DNA from: Nocardioides sp. W7
Lineage (GTDB): Bacteria; Actinomycetota; Actinomycetes; Propionibacteriales; Nocardioidaceae
Reading direction: 5' to 3'
DNA: 64,000 nucleotides
Assembly: GCF_022919075.1 (NCBI RefSeq)
Contig: NZ_CP095078.1
Location: 2,914,001-2,978,000 of the forward strand
How positions within the stretch are numbered: position 1 is the stretch's first letter; every line of letters starts with the position of its first letter. A program made the position numbers and the translations under genes. Below, piece by piece: positions 1 to 9,317 of the stretch. A model generated the notes under the pieces. That model ran no database searches. It had not been told where the DNA came from and saw nothing but the letters and a program-made list of their open reading frames with translations.

Positions 1-546
1 GAGCTGACGTCGGACTTCGACACCTGTCTGGAGGCCGACGGCCTGCTCGTGCCGGGCGTCGGGGCCTTCGCGGCCTGCATGGAGGGGCTGCTCGAGGTCC
101 GGGGCGAGCGGCTGATCGGGCGTCGGCTCGCCGGCGGCCGGCCGGTGCTCGGCATCTGCGTGGGCATGCAGATCCTCTTCGCGCGCGGTGACGAGCACGG
201 CGTCGAGACCGAGGGCTGCGCCGAGTGGCCGGGCGTGGTCGAGCGGCTGCAGGCGCCAGTGGTGCCGCACATGGGCTGGAACACCGTCGAGACCCAGCCC
301 GGCAGCACCCTGTTCAGCGGGATCGAGGACGAGCGCTTCTACTTCGTCCACTCGTACGGCGTCCGCGACTGGACCCTGGTCACCAACGACCGGACCACGG
401 CGCCGCTGGTGACCTGGGCCGAGCACGGCGGCGACCGGTTCGTCGCGGCCGTCGAGAACGGCCCGCTGACCGCGACCCAGTTCCACCCGGAGAAGTCCGG
501 CGACGCCGGTGCTGCACTGCTGCGCAACTGGGTCACCTCGTTGTGA
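1..546 (+). CDS. hisH: Imidazole glycerol phosphate synthase, glutaminase subunit HisH (5'-truncated)
   Basis: The amidotransferase half of IGP synthase hydrolyses glutamine and channels ammonia to HisF in histidine biosynthesis (cytoplasm). The reading frame is open from base 1, so the first part of the protein lies outside the window; a GTG at 49 is internal (codes for Val of the family's VPGVGAF motif). Visible landmarks are the nucleophile elbow GICVGMQ (Cys), the MGWN segment, and the QFHPEKS segment carrying His and Glu of the triad. The stop overlaps the next start (GTGA), and hisA and hisF follow, so it belongs to a his operon. Assignment is firm; only the N-terminus is missing. Confidence 0.96.
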   Translation, partial: ELTSDFDTCLEADGLLVPGVGAFAACMEGLLEVRGERLIGRRLAGGRPVLGICVGMQILFARGDEHGVETEGCAEWPGVVERLQAPVVPHMGWNTVETQPGSTLFSGIEDERFYFVHSYGVRDWTLVTNDRTTAPLVTWAEHGGDRFVAAVENGPLTATQFHPEKSGDAGAALLRNWVTSL

Positions 547-872
547 GCAAGGAGCGCGCAGTTCGTCGCGCCGAGCGGGAGCGCGAGGCGGCGGTCGTCG
601 CGGCCGCCCGCGCGGCCGCGGCGGAGCGCCGCGAGCGCCGGGAGGCCCGGCTCCGGGTGGTGACGTCGCGGCTGCCGCGGCGTCGTGCCCGCCCCCGCGG
701 GGTGCTCGCCGAGCGCCGCCGCAAGCAGGTCTGGGCGACCGGCCTGCTGCTCCTGCTCGCCAACGTCCTGGTCTTCGCGTTCTCCACCGGCTGGGCCGAG
801 CGGGCGCTGGCCCTCGCGATCACCCCGCTGGCCGCCCCCGTCCTGTACACGATGCTGTTCCGCCGTACCTAG
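543..872 (+). CDS. Small basic membrane protein between hisH and hisA (unknown function)
   Basis: A 109-residue protein starting at a GTG that overlaps the hisH stop, so it is probably translationally coupled. Residues 1-60 are a highly charged, Arg/Glu/Ala-rich stretch (likely helical or coiled coil) and are followed by two hydrophobic segments (about 63-80 and 86-103) with almost no tail. I see no enzyme motif. Its place inside the his operon suggests a membrane-associated passenger protein, but nothing in the sequence ties it to histidine synthesis. Function unknown; the coding call rests on frame continuity, coupling and composition. Confidence 0.75.
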   Translation: MSKERAVRRAEREREAAVVAAARAAAAERRERREARLRVVTSRLPRRRARPRGVLAERRRKQVWATGLLLLLANVLVFAFSTGWAERALALAITPLAAPVLYTMLFRRT

Positions 873-884
873 AAGGAAACCTCC

Positions 885-1616
885 ATGTCCTACCTCCAGC
901 TCCTCCCCGCCGTCGACATCACCGAGGGCCGTGCCGTCCAGCTCGCCCAGGGCGTGGCCGGCTCCGAGCGCGTGTACGGCGACCCGGTCGCCGCCGCGCG
1001 CCGCTGGCAGGACGCCGGCGCCGAGTGGCTGCACCTGGTCGACCTCGACGCGGCGTTCGGCCGCGGCACCAATCGTGAGCTCCAGGCCGAGATCGTCGGC
1101 GCGCTCGACATCCAGGTCGAGATGAGCGGCGGCATCCGCGACGACGAGTCGCTGGAGGCGGCGCTGGCCACCGGCTGCCGGCGGGTCAACATCGGCACCG
1201 CCGCGCTGGAGCAGCCGGAGTGGTGCGCGAAGATCATCGCCGAGCACGGCGACCGGATCGCGATCGGCCTCGACGTCCGCGGCACCACGCTCGCGGCCCG
1301 CGGCTGGACCAAGGACGGCGGCGACCTCTACGAGACGCTGGCGCGCCTCGACTCGGAGGGCTGCGCCCGCTACGTCGTCACCGACGTCAACAAGGACGGC
1401 ATGCTGCAGGGCCCCAACCTGCAGCTGCTGCAGGACGTCTGCGCCGCGACCGACGCGCCGGTCATCGCCTCCGGCGGCGTGAGCACGCTGGCCGACATCG
1501 AGGCACTGATGGGCCTGGTGCCCGTCGGTGTCGAGGGCGCCATCGCCGGCACCGCGCTCTACGAGGGCCGGTTCACCCTGGAGGACGCGCTGGCGCTGAC
1601 CCGGGGCACCGCATGA
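885..1616 (+). CDS. priA: Bifunctional phosphoribosyl isomerase A (HisA/TrpF)
   Basis: A (beta/alpha)8 isomerase of 243 residues. In actinobacteria this family (PriA) isomerises both ProFAR for histidine and phosphoribosyl-anthranilate for tryptophan. Catalytic Asp11 (LLPAVD) and Asp171 (DVNKDG) are present, as are phosphate-binding SGGIR and ASGGVS loops. Arg139 and Trp141 (ARGW) match by alignment from memory the Arg143/Trp145 pair that switches substrate mode in Mycobacterium PriA. No trpF is visible near the trp genes at 9.8-12.6 kb, which fits the dual role. Start ATG 885 is preceded by AGAAGGAAACC. The stop overlaps hisF (ATGA). Confidence 0.95.
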   Translation: MSYLQLLPAVDITEGRAVQLAQGVAGSERVYGDPVAAARRWQDAGAEWLHLVDLDAAFGRGTNRELQAEIVGALDIQVEMSGGIRDDESLEAALATGCRRVNIGTAALEQPEWCAKIIAEHGDRIAIGLDVRGTTLAARGWTKDGGDLYETLARLDSEGCARYVVTDVNKDGMLQGPNLQLLQDVCAATDAPVIASGGVSTLADIEALMGLVPVGVEGAIAGTALYEGRFTLEDALALTRGTA

Positions 1617-2377
1617 GCCTTGCCGTGCGCGTGATCCCGTGCCTGGACGTCGACGGTGGCCGAGTGGTCAAGGGCATCAACTTCGAGCAGCTGCGCGACG
1701 CGGGCGACCCCGTCGAGCTCGCCAAGGTGTACGACGCCGAGGGCGCCGACGAGCTGACCTTCCTCGACATCTCCGCCTCCCACGAGGGCCGGGCGACGAC
1801 GATGGAGATCGTCTCGGCGACCGCCGAGCAGGTGTTCATCCCGCTGACCGTCGGCGGGGGAGTCTCCTCGGTCGAGGACGTCGACCGGCTGCTGCGGGCC
1901 GGTGCCGACAAGGTGGCGATGAACACCGCCGCCATCAACCGCCCCGAGCTGATCGCGGAGGTCGCGGACCGGTTCGGCAACCAGGTGCTGGTGCTGTCCC
2001 TCGACGCGCGGCGGGTCCCGACGGGCACGGACTCCGGCTTCGAGGTCACCACCCACGGCGGCCGGAGGTCGGCGGGGCTGGACGCGATCGCCTGGGCGGT
2101 GCGCGCGGCCGAGCTCGGGGCGGGGGAGATCCTGCTCAACGCGATGGACGCCGACGGCACCCAGGACGGCTTCGACCTGGAGCTGATCCGCGCCGTACGC
2201 CGCGAGGTGAGCATCCCGGTGATCGCCTCCGGCGGCGCGGGCCGGACCGAGCACTTCGCGCCGGCCGTCGAGGCCGGCGCCGACGCGGTGCTCGCCGCCA
2301 CGGTCTTCCACTTCGGCACCCTGCGGATCTCCGAGGTGAAGTCGTCGCTGGCGGCGGCGGGTCACCCGGTCCGGTGA
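1613..2377 (+). CDS. hisF: Imidazole glycerol phosphate synthase, cyclase subunit HisF
   Basis: A 254-residue (beta/alpha)8 cyclase that joins ammonia from HisH to PRFAR, giving IGP and AICAR. The N-terminal signature [16 protein letters not shown] carries the first catalytic Asp; SLDARR carries the second; VGGGV and ASGGAG form phosphate sites. Start ATG 1613 overlaps the hisA stop, which implies coupling. The frame is open further upstream but that extension lies inside hisA and is not needed. hisI is not adjacent: two unknown genes and an ABC exporter (2.4-7.5 kb) separate hisF from hisI at 7647. Confidence 0.96.
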   Translation: MSLAVRVIPCLDVDGGRVVKGINFEQLRDAGDPVELAKVYDAEGADELTFLDISASHEGRATTMEIVSATAEQVFIPLTVGGGVSSVEDVDRLLRAGADKVAMNTAAINRPELIAEVADRFGNQVLVLSLDARRVPTGTDSGFEVTTHGGRRSAGLDAIAWAVRAAELGAGEILLNAMDADGTQDGFDLELIRAVRREVSIPVIASGGAGRTEHFAPAVEAGADAVLAATVFHFGTLRISEVKSSLAAAGHPVR

Positions 2378-2393
2378 GGGGTACCTGCTCGGC

Positions 2394-2762
2394 ATGACCA
2401 ATCAGATGTTCAGCCGGGCCGTCTCGGCGGCGACGCTGGGGTACGCCGTGTTCTCCCTGGTGAAGCCCGAGCACCTCGGTCGCGCCATGGACTCCGACGC
2501 GTTCGAGCAGCCGACGTACGACCGGCTCGCGCGGGCGTACGGCGTCCGCGACGTCGTCATCGGCGGCCTGGGCCTGGCCGGACCGTCGCCGAAGGTGGTC
2601 CGGACGGCGATGGTGCTGCGGATCGTCGGCGACCTGGGCGACGCGGTGGTGCTCGGCTCGCGGGCGCCCGACGCCAAGGTGCGGGCGAAGGTGCTGGCCG
2701 TGACGCTCGGCTACGCCGTGCTCAACGCGGCCGCGCTGGTGCGCGACGCGCGCCGGAGCTAG
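2394..2762 (+). CDS. Small membrane protein, unknown
   Basis: A 122-residue protein starting at ATG 2394, 16 bases after hisF with GAGGGG upstream. It has three or four short, glycine- and valine-rich hydrophobic segments (around 10-25, 52-65, 75-90 and 98-115) and a pattern (ARAYGVRDVVIG) seen in small DUF4267-like integral membrane proteins. No catalytic motif is visible. It may be the last gene of the his transcript. Its stop codon interlocks with that of the convergent gene at 2759-3652 (CTAG). Function unknown. Confidence 0.7.
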   Translation: MTNQMFSRAVSAATLGYAVFSLVKPEHLGRAMDSDAFEQPTYDRLARAYGVRDVVIGGLGLAGPSPKVVRTAMVLRIVGDLGDAVVLGSRAPDAKVRAKVLAVTLGYAVLNAAALVRDARRS

Positions 2763-3652
2763 CTCGAGCGGAACGTCCGGCGGGCCTGCGTGAAGACGCC
2801 GACGGGGTCGGGGCCGACCACCGTGCTCCACACGACCGAGTCGACGCGGTCGCCGAGCAGCTCGAGGTAGGCGGGTGCCTCTCGTCTGCGGGTCGCCGCG
2901 ACGAGTCGCGCGGCGATGCTGCTGACGGCCTCGACGTACTCGGCCTCGTCGATCCGGCACGACTCCAGGTAGTTCCGCGCCGGGGGCAGTGCCTCGGCGA
3001 GCATCTGCTCGGCGAGCTCGTCCGGCTCGCGGCGCAGCACGCTGAGCGCGGCGTACGACGGCAGCAGCACCAGGCGACTCTGCGGGTCGACCTCGACGGA
3101 GCCGACCGCGAAGTCCCAGGACTCCTCGGTGGTGCCGTGCCAGCGGGCGGAGAGCAGCTCGACCACGGTCGCGCGCCAGGCGAAGCCGCCCGGCGAGGCC
3201 GCCTCGGCCTCCATCACCAGCTCGCGGACCCGCTCGGCGCCGTGACCGAGGCCGTGTGCCTGGTCGAACAGCGCCGACCACGCGGTGGGGTCGGCGGGCG
3301 AGCGGTCCCGGGCCGCCTCCAGCACCAGGGACGCATCCGAGAGCAGCCGCTGCCGGTCGTCGGAGGAGCGGGCGATCCGGACCTCGGTGACCGCGCGGGT
3401 GGTCAGGGCGTCCTGGTTGCCCGTCGACTGCCGCGCCCAGTCCTCGATCCACCCGGTGCCGCGGTCCGGACTGGCGGCTCGCGCGATCAGCTGGTGGCGG
3501 TGGTGCCAGCGCCCCTGGGCGCGCAGCTCGGCGAGCCGGTCACCGAGGCCCTGCGCGGCACCCGCGTGCGCGGCCTCGATCAGCGGAAGATCGCCGGCCA
3601 GGTGCGAGTCGACCTGGAGCTGGGCGGTCGGCTGGCGGGAGAAGAGACCCAT
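2759..3652 (-). CDS. Hypothetical alpha-helical protein
   Basis: A 297-residue soluble protein of mostly helical, TPR-like character, with no signal peptide and no transmembrane segment. It starts at ATG 3652 and is the only clean long frame in this stretch; it converges on the preceding gene with interlocked stops. Segments such as WSALFDQAHGLG and WRATVVELLSARWHG suggest repeated helix pairs, but I recognise no domain with certainty. No operon partner is visible. Its promoter should lie in the 3653-3720 gap next to the inverted repeat at 3721-3782. Function unknown. Confidence 0.72.
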   Translation of the reverse strand: MGLFSRQPTAQLQVDSHLAGDLPLIEAAHAGAAQGLGDRLAELRAQGRWHHRHQLIARAASPDRGTGWIEDWARQSTGNQDALTTRAVTEVRIARSSDDRQRLLSDASLVLEAARDRSPADPTAWSALFDQAHGLGHGAERVRELVMEAEAASPGGFAWRATVVELLSARWHGTTEESWDFAVGSVEVDPQSRLVLLPSYAALSVLRREPDELAEQMLAEALPPARNYLESCRIDEAEYVEAVSSIAARLVAATRRREAPAYLELLGDRVDSVVWSTVVGPDPVGVFTQARRTFRSS

Positions 3653-3720
3653 GGGTCACGAGCCTACGGCCCGCGGGCTCGCGTCCATCCACGGGATGGT
3701 CCGGGCGCACCTCCTGGTGT

Positions 3721-3782
3721 TGCCGTTTGGTCACCAACCGCACGGGATCGGGCCCCCGGTTGCCGTTGGTGACCAAACGGCA
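3721..3782. repeat. Perfect 17-bp inverted repeat with self-palindromic arms
   Basis: The left arm TGCCGTTTGGTCACCAA (3721-3737) is exactly complementary to the right arm (3766-3782), with a 28-base spacer. Each arm contains TTGGT-N-ACCAA, itself a palindrome around one odd base, so each arm alone resembles a dimer operator. The element lies between two divergent genes and just upstream of a probable -10 box at 3847. A similar dyad occurs before the liv binding-protein gene (29578-29596). Paired operator sites or a cruciform element are both possible. Confidence 0.6.
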
Positions 3783-3846
3783 CACCCCAGCCGGCGATCC
3801 GGCCAGCGGTCGCGGTTCGGATTCGGCCGCTGTCGGCGGCCGGGAA

Positions 3847-3852
3847 TAGATT
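3847..3852 (+). promoter_or_regulatory. Putative -10 box (TAGATT) of the ABC exporter operon
   Basis: TAGATT fits the actinobacterial TANNNT pattern. Transcription from about 3859 would give a leader of about 37 bases ending in GAAGGACGGGG before GTG 3896. It also explains why a TTG at 3851, inside this box, is an unlikely start. Confidence 0.4.
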
Positions 3853-3895
3853 GACCGATCCGCGCGGTTGCGGCGGGGCGAAGGACGGGGTGCAG

Positions 3896-5695
3896 GTGAC
3901 GAGCGAGCGGACCAGTGGGCGCGGATCGACGAGCGCGGGCTTCGCCGTACTCCTCGTCGCCATCCGACGCGAGCCGTGGGTCTTCGCGATCTCGACCCTC
4001 GGCAGCGTGCTCTTCGGCGCGCTGACCGTCGCCGACGCCTGGGTGCTGGGCTGGTCGACCGACCACGTCGTGCTGCCCACCTTCGAGACCGGCGAGGTCG
4101 GCGGCGACATGCTGCTCGCGATCCTCGCCCTGTTCGTCGGGGTCGCGATCCTGCGCGCGGTCGGCATCGTGGCCCGGCGCCTCGGCGCGGGGATCATGCA
4201 GTACCGCATGCAGGCCCACACCCGACGCGCCGTCACCCGGCAGTACCTCTCCCTCCCGATGGAGTGGCACCAGCGCCACCCGACGGGCCAGCTGCTCTCC
4301 AACGCCAACTCCGACGTCGAGGCCGCCTGGGGCCCGATCGCGCCCCTGCCCATGGCCGTCGGCACGGTCGCGATGATGGTGATCGCGGTGGTGCAGATGC
4401 TCACCGCCGACCTCGTCCTCGCGTTGGTCGGGCTGCTGGTGTTCCCGGCCGTGATGGTCGCCAACGTCGCCTACCAGCGGCTCGCGCAGGGATGGATGAC
4501 CCGCGCCCAGCAGTTGCGCGCCGAGGTCAGCGAGATCGCCCACGAGTCCTTCGACGGTGCGCTCGTCGTCAAGACGCTCGGCCGCGAGGGCGAGGAGACC
4601 GAGCGGTTCGCGGCCCGGGCGCGCGAGCTGCGCGACGTCAACATCCGCGCCGGCCGGATCCGCGCCGCCTTCGACCCGGCCCTGGCCGCGCTGCCGAACC
4701 TCGGCGTCCTGATCGTGCTCGCGGTCGGCGTCTCCCGCGTCCTGAACGGCCAGACCGACGCCGGCGCGGTGGTCACCGTCGCCTACCTGCTCACCATCGT
4801 CTCCTTCCCGATCCGCTCGATCGGCTGGCTGCTCGGCGAGCTCCCGCGCAGCGTGGTCGGCTACCAGCGGGTGCGCTCGGTGCTCGACGAGACGGGCGAG
4901 ATGCCGTACGGCGACCGCACCGCCGTCGCGGCCCCGGGCGGTGCCCGGCTCGACGTCGAGGCGCTGACCTACGGCTACGAGCCCGACCAGGAGCTGCTCC
5001 GCGGGGTGTCCTTCACGGTCGAGCCCGGCCGCACCGTCGCGGTCGTCGGTGCGACCGCGTCGGGCAAGAGCACCCTCACCACGCTGCTGACCCGGCTGGT
5101 CGACCCCGACGGCGGGCGGGTGCTGCTCGACGGCACCGACCTGCGCGACCTGGGCCGGGGCGAGCTGGCCCGGGTCGCCTCCGTGGTCCCGCAGTCGGCC
5201 TTCCTCTTCGACGACACCGTCCGCGGCAACGTCGCGCTCGGTCTCGACGTCACCGACGACGAGGTCTGGGCGGCGCTCCGCGCGGCCCAGGCCGACGGCT
5301 TCGTCGCCGCCCTGGACGGCGGCCTCGACGCCCGGCTGGGGGAGCGCGGCACGTCGCTGTCGGGCGGCCAGCGCCAGCGCATCTCGCTGGCTCGCGCCCT
5401 CGTGCGCCGGCCGCGGCTGCTGATCCTCGACGACGCCACCTCCGCGGTCGACCCCGAGGTCGAGGCCCGGATCCTCGAGGCGCTCCGCGACGGCGACACG
5501 GACACCTCGCTGGTCGTCGTCGCCTACCGCAAGGCCACCATCGGGCTGGCCGACGAGGTCGTCCACCTGGAGGACGGCCGGATCGCCGACCGGGGCACGC
5601 ACGCGGAGCTGCTGGTGCGGAGCCCGGCGTACGCCCGGCTGGTCAACGCCTACGAGCACGAGCAGGACGAGCTGGCCGCGGAGGTGACGACATGA
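3896..5695 (+). CDS. ABC exporter half-transporter, degenerate ATPase site subunit
   Basis: A 599-residue half-transporter: six membrane helices (about 15-310) followed by an ATPase domain (about 360-585). It forms a heterodimer with the next gene. Walker [10 protein letters not shown] begins near Gly385 and the signature LSGGQRQR is intact. However, the catalytic Glu after Walker B is Asp513 (LILDDATS), and the switch His is replaced by Tyr544 (VVAYRKAT). This is the mark of the inactive half-site in asymmetric exporters (TM287/288 and BmrCD type, known family behaviour). Start GTG 3896 was chosen over TTG 3851 because AAGGA lies upstream of it. The stop overlaps the next ATG. Substrate unknown (drug or lipid). 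Confidence 0.9.
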   Translation: MTSERTSGRGSTSAGFAVLLVAIRREPWVFAISTLGSVLFGALTVADAWVLGWSTDHVVLPTFETGEVGGDMLLAILALFVGVAILRAVGIVARRLGAGIMQYRMQAHTRRAVTRQYLSLPMEWHQRHPTGQLLSNANSDVEAAWGPIAPLPMAVGTVAMMVIAVVQMLTADLVLALVGLLVFPAVMVANVAYQRLAQGWMTRAQQLRAEVSEIAHESFDGALVVKTLGREGEETERFAARARELRDVNIRAGRIRAAFDPALAALPNLGVLIVLAVGVSRVLNGQTDAGAVVTVAYLLTIVSFPIRSIGWLLGELPRSVVGYQRVRSVLDETGEMPYGDRTAVAAPGGARLDVEALTYGYEPDQELLRGVSFTVEPGRTVAVVGATASGKSTLTTLLTRLVDPDGGRVLLDGTDLRDLGRGELARVASVVPQSAFLFDDTVRGNVALGLDVTDDEVWAALRAAQADGFVAALDGGLDARLGERGTSLSGGQRQRISLARALVRRPRLLILDDATSAVDPEVEARILEALRDGDTDTSLVVVAYRKATIGLADEVVHLEDGRIADRGTHAELLVRSPAYARLVNAYEHEQDELAAEVTT

Positions 5696-7536
5696 GCACC
5701 GTCATGGACTCCGGCGAGGACATCTCCGCGCTGCGCACCCTGCGCCGCGGCGTGCACTTCTCGCCCGAGCTCGTCGAGGGCATCTGGGGCACCCTGGTGC
5801 TCGCGATCATCGCCTCGGTGGGTCAGATCGTCGTCCCGGTCGCGGTCCAGCAGGTCCTCGACCGCGGGCTCGGCGCCGAGGGCGGTCCCGACGTGTCGTT
5901 CACGGTCTGGACCGGCGTGCTCGCCGCGATCGCGATCGTCGCCACCAGCGTCGCGTCGTACGCCATGACCAGCCGGCTGTTCACGACCGCCGAGCGCGGC
6001 CTCGCGACGCTGCGGATCAAGGCCTTCCGCCACGTCCACGACCTGCCGCTGCTGACCCAGAACACCGAGCGCCGCGGCGCCCTGGTCTCCCGGGTGACCA
6101 GCGACGTCGACCAGGTCAGCCAGTTCCTCGTCTTCGGCGGCCTGCTGCTCATCGTCAGCGTCGGCCAGGTGCTGCTCGCGACGGTCGTGATGCTCGTCTA
6201 CAGCTGGCAGCTCACGATCGTGGTCTGGCTCTGCTTCCTGCCGCTCTTCGGTTCGCTGCGCTTCTTCCAGCGCAAGCTCTCCGACGCCTACGGCACCGTG
6301 CGGCGCCAGGTCGGACTGATGCTCTCGGCGATCTCCGAGCCGGTGGTCGGCGCGGCCGTCGTCCGGTCCTACGCCGTCGAGGCCCGCACCCAGGCCCGCA
6401 TCGACGAGGCGATCGCGATCCACCAGGCCGCGAGCACCCGGGCGCAGGGCTTCACGGCGGTCTCGTTCTCCCTGGGCGGCCTCTCGGCCGGCCTCGCGAA
6501 CGCCGGCGTGCTGATCGTCGGCATCTGGCTCGGGCAGGGCGTCATCCCCGGCGCGGACGACCTCACCGCCGGGCAGGTGCTGGCCTTCGCCTTCCTGGTG
6601 ACGCTGTTCGTCGGGCCGGTGCAGATGGGCACCCAGATCCTCACCGACGCCCAGAACGCCATCGCCGGCTGGCGCCGGGTGATCGGCATCCTCGACACCC
6701 CTGCCGACCTGGTCGATCCCGGCCCGGCGGGCCGCGAGCTGCCGCGCGGCCCGATCGACGTCCGCTTCGAGGGCGTCACCTTCGCCTACCCGACCGGCCC
6801 ACCGGTGCTGAGCGACGTCACCCTCGACCTCGCCGCCGGCACCCGGGTCGCGATCGTCGGCGAGACCGGCTCCGGCAAGTCCACCTTCGCCAAGCTGCTG
6901 ACCCGGCTGATGGACCCGCGCGAGGGCGCGGTGCTGCTCGATGGCATCGACGTGCGCGAGATCGGCCAGGCCTCGCTGCGACGCAGCGTCGTGCTGGTGC
7001 CGCAGGAGGGCTTCCTCTTCGACGACACGCTCACCGCCAACGTCCGCTACGGCAAGCTCGACGCCACCGAGTCCGAGATCCTCGCCAGCGCCGACGAGCT
7101 CGGGCTCAGCGACTGGCTCGCCGGTCTCCCGCGCGGCCTGGAGACCAAGGTCGGGCAGCGCGGCGAGTCGCTCTCGGCCGGGGAGCGCCAGCTGGTCGCG
7201 CTCCTGCGGGCCCACCTCGCGGACCCCGACCTGCTGGTCCTCGACGAGGCCACCAGCTCGGTCGACCCCGAGCTGGAGATGCGCATCGGTCGCGCCCTGG
7301 AGCGGCTGATGTCCGGTCGCACCTCCGTCACGATCGCCCACCGGCTCTCGACGGCCGAGAGTGCCGACGAGGTCGTCGTGGTCGACCGCGGCCGCGTCGT
7401 CCAGCGCGGCCCGCATGCCGAGCTGGCCGCGCAGGAGGGTTCCGTGTACGCCGGCCTGCACGCCTCGTGGACCTCTCAAGCCTCCGTGGGCGGAGCGAGC
7501 CTGCGAGCTCCGGTCACGAACAGAGGCGCAGATTGA
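5692..7536 (+). CDS. ABC exporter half-transporter, catalytic ATPase site subunit
   Basis: A 614-residue half-transporter with six membrane helices and an ATPase domain with Walker [10 protein letters not shown], Walker [10 protein letters not shown] (catalytic Glu present) and switch His in IAHRLST. Its signature is LSAGE rather than LSGGQ. Combined with the partner's LSGGQ, these residues make one complete ATP site, while the other composite site is crippled on both sides. ATGA overlap with the partner implies equimolar translation. The C-terminal ~20 residues run into a GC-rich repeat (7507-7559) and look non-conserved. Substrate cannot be told from sequence. Confidence 0.92.
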   Translation: MSTVMDSGEDISALRTLRRGVHFSPELVEGIWGTLVLAIIASVGQIVVPVAVQQVLDRGLGAEGGPDVSFTVWTGVLAAIAIVATSVASYAMTSRLFTTAERGLATLRIKAFRHVHDLPLLTQNTERRGALVSRVTSDVDQVSQFLVFGGLLLIVSVGQVLLATVVMLVYSWQLTIVVWLCFLPLFGSLRFFQRKLSDAYGTVRRQVGLMLSAISEPVVGAAVVRSYAVEARTQARIDEAIAIHQAASTRAQGFTAVSFSLGGLSAGLANAGVLIVGIWLGQGVIPGADDLTAGQVLAFAFLVTLFVGPVQMGTQILTDAQNAIAGWRRVIGILDTPADLVDPGPAGRELPRGPIDVRFEGVTFAYPTGPPVLSDVTLDLAAGTRVAIVGETGSGKSTFAKLLTRLMDPREGAVLLDGIDVREIGQASLRRSVVLVPQEGFLFDDTLTANVRYGKLDATESEILASADELGLSDWLAGLPRGLETKVGQRGESLSAGERQLVALLRAHLADPDLLVLDEATSSVDPELEMRIGRALERLMSGRTSVTIAHRLSTAESADEVVVVDRGRVVQRGPHAELAAQEGSVYAGLHASWTSQASVGGASLRAPVTNRGAD

Positions 7537-7559
7537 GGAGGGCTCGGCGCGACCGGAGC
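7507..7559. repeat. 9-bp inverted repeat across the exporter stop codon
   Basis: GCTCCGGTC (7507-7515) is complementary to GACCGGAGC (7551-7559), with the stop codon of the exporter gene in between. There is no T-run. It may act as a transcript end or 3' hairpin; the gap to hisI (7537-7646) otherwise holds nothing recognisable except a ribosome site. Confidence 0.35.
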
Positions 7560-7646
7560 GCAGCGACGGACGCGCGACCCGTCTCGAAATCCATCCCGAG
7601 CGCGCAAGTGAGAGGTCACAAGATCATCAGTGGGAGAATGAGCGAC

Positions 7647-7982
7647 ATGTCTCTCGACGCCGCCCTCGCGGCCCGGCTCAAGCGCACCGCCGACGGGCTG
7701 GTGCCCGCCATCGTGCAGCAGCACGACACCGGCGAGGTGCTGATGCTCGGCTGGATGGACGACGAGGCTCTCCAGCGCACGCTCACCACCGGGCGGGCGA
7801 CGTACTGGTCACGGTCCCGCCAGGAGTACTGGGTCAAGGGCGACACCTCCGGCCACGTCCAGTGGGTCAAGGACGTCCGGCTCGACTGCGACGGCGACAC
7901 CCTGCTGGTCAAGGTCGACCAGGAGGGTGCCGCGTGCCACACCGGCGACCGCACCTGCTTCGACGCCGACCGACTGCTGTGA
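7647..7982 (+). CDS. hisI: Phosphoribosyl-AMP cyclohydrolase HisI
   Basis: Opens the adenine ring of PR-AMP, the third step of histidine synthesis; a cytoplasmic zinc enzyme. The 111-residue protein carries the family segments [28 protein letters not shown] with metal-binding Asp/Cys residues, and GAACHTG with conserved Cys. Start ATG 7647 is preferred over ATG 7638, because GGGAG at 7632-7636 is one base from the first and ten from the second. Its GTGA overlap with the next gene couples it to the trp-associated block. Confidence 0.95.
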   Translation: MSLDAALAARLKRTADGLVPAIVQQHDTGEVLMLGWMDDEALQRTLTTGRATYWSRSRQEYWVKGDTSGHVQWVKDVRLDCDGDTLLVKVDQEGAACHTGDRTCFDADRLL

Positions 7983-8593
7983 CGGGCCGGATGAGCGGGC
8001 GGCGTTCCTTCGGTCCGGTCGTGCTGCTCGGCCTCGCCGGCGCGGCGCTCGCCGCGGTGGCCGGCAGCAAGCCCTGGGTCGACTGGGACGCCGAGCGCAC
8101 CGTCTCCGGCGACACGCCGCTCGCCGGCTACTCGCTGTCCGACACCGCGGGGGAGGTGCCGCTGGCCGGGGCGCTCGCCCTGGTCGTGCTGGCCTGCTGG
8201 GGCGTCGTGCTCGTCACCCGCGGGCTCGTGCGCCGCGTGGTCACCGTGCTCGGGCTGCTGGCCTCGCTCGGCCTGCTGGCGACGACCCTGCTGGGCTACG
8301 GCCCGGCCGCCGACGGCATCCGCGACGCGTTCGCCGGCTACGACGAGGGCCCCGACGTCGGCCGGACGGTCTGGTTCTGGGCCGCCCTCGTCGGCGCGCT
8401 GGTCTGCGTGGCCACCTCCGCACTCGCCGTGCGCCTGGTGTCGCGCTGGCCCGAGATGGGCCGGCGGTACGACGCCCCCGCCGCGGCCGCCGTCGCCGAC
8501 CGCCCCGAGGCCGCCCCCGAGGAGCAGTCCTCCCTGGAGCTCTGGAAGGCCCTCGACGAGGGCCGCGACCCGACCGAGCGACCGGGTCCCTAG
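7979..8593 (+). CDS. Trp biosynthesis-associated membrane protein (TIGR02234-like)
   Basis: A 204-residue protein with about four transmembrane helices (near 14-32, 62-80, 86-105 and 130-155) and an acidic, alanine-rich tail ending in [16 protein letters not shown], a tail pattern typical of this family. The family is found inside actinobacterial trp operons but its role is unknown. Start GTG 7979 overlaps the hisI stop; ATG 7991 is an alternative. In relatives trpE usually lies between hisI and this gene; here it is missing. Confidence 0.85.
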   Translation: MTGRMSGRRSFGPVVLLGLAGAALAAVAGSKPWVDWDAERTVSGDTPLAGYSLSDTAGEVPLAGALALVVLACWGVVLVTRGLVRRVVTVLGLLASLGLLATTLLGYGPAADGIRDAFAGYDEGPDVGRTVWFWAALVGALVCVATSALAVRLVSRWPEMGRRYDAPAAAAVADRPEAAPEEQSSLELWKALDEGRDPTERPGP

Positions 8594-8596
8594 ACT
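8591..8596 (+). promoter_or_regulatory. Possible internal -10 box (TAGACT) in the trp block
   Basis: TAGACT overlaps the stop codon of the preceding gene. A transcript starting near 8603 would have a leader of about 54 bases ending in the strong GAGGAGCC site before ATG 8657. It could give trpCBA a promoter independent of hisI. Confidence 0.3.
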
Positions 8597-8656
8597 GTGC
8601 GCGCACGCATCCGACGCGTGCCCGACGTACCCCGCCACACCCGAGGAGCCAGCACG

Positions 8657-8857
8657 ATGAGCGCCAACCACGGCAACACCCCCGCAGCCTGGACCGCGGT
8701 CGTGATCGCGCTGCTCGGGTTCCTGGTGGGCGGTGTCGGCCTGATGCTCGACCCGGCCAGCTGGACGGTGTTCTGGGTCGGCGTGGGCCTGGTCGTCGCC
8801 GCGGGCGTCGTCTTCATCGTGATGGACAAGCTGGGCCTGCACGGCACCAGCCACTGA
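8657..8857 (+). CDS. HGxxPAAW family small membrane protein
   Basis: A 66-residue protein whose N-terminus contains HGNTPAAW, the defining motif of a small actinobacterial membrane-protein family. Two hydrophobic helices follow (about 14-31 and 38-57). Start ATG 8657 has GAGGAGCC about seven bases upstream; a longer frame from GTG 8597 would begin directly on a probable -10 box. The family sits in trp operons next to the TIGR02234 protein. Its role is unknown; a link to the Trp-associated membrane protein is inferred from location only. Confidence 0.85.
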   Translation: MSANHGNTPAAWTAVVIALLGFLVGGVGLMLDPASWTVFWVGVGLVVAAGVVFIVMDKLGLHGTSH

Positions 8858-8867
8858 GCGTGCTCCC

Positions 8868-9299
8868 GTGAGCGACCAGCTCGCCGTCGCGTCGCCGCCC
8901 ACCCGGCGGCAGCGGATGGTGGCGCCGGCGCTCACGATCGGCGGCCTGGCGGCCGCCACCGCCGCCCTGCACCTGCGCGACCCGCACGAGAGCGGCTCGT
9001 GGGGCTTCTGCCCGACCGCCGCCGTGGGTTTCGCCTGCCCGGGCTGCGGCGGGCTGCGGGCGGTCAACGACCTCACCCACCTCGACCTCGCCGCGGCGGC
9101 GTCGAGCAACCTGGCGCTGGTGGTCGCGCTGCCGTTCATCGTCGCCGCGATCGCGCTGTGGACCGTACGCCGCTGGCGTGACGACCGGCTCCGGGCCGAC
9201 TGGCAGCTGCGTCAGCGGGTCGCGTTCGCGGGGCTCGGTCTGCTCGCGGTCTTCACCGTGCTGCGCAACCTCCCGGTCGGGACGTGGCTCGCCCCCTGA
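8868..9299 (+). CDS. DUF2752 membrane protein
   Basis: A 143-residue protein with three membrane segments (about 20-36, 78-98 and 118-136). The first loop contains FCPTAAVGFACPGCGGLRA, the Cys-containing CPxCG(L/M)xR signature of DUF2752. The two or three cysteines could form a disulfide or bind metal, but no function is established. It starts at GTG 8868, ten bases after the previous gene, and completes a run of three small membrane proteins between hisI and trpC. Confidence 0.85.
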   Translation: MSDQLAVASPPTRRQRMVAPALTIGGLAAATAALHLRDPHESGSWGFCPTAAVGFACPGCGGLRAVNDLTHLDLAAAASSNLALVVALPFIVAAIALWTVRRWRDDRLRADWQLRQRVAFAGLGLLAVFTVLRNLPVGTWLAP

Positions 9300-9317
9300 C
9301 GCAGCGCCGGGGCGGTC

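Noticed and set aside
3851..3895. TTG 3851 as start of the first ABC subunit
   Set aside because: TTG lies within a probable -10 box and lacks a ribosome site; GTG 3896 has AAGGA upstream.
3731..5659. Long minus-strand frame opposite the first ABC subunit
   Set aside because: Antisense shadow; the plus strand has intact Walker and signature motifs.
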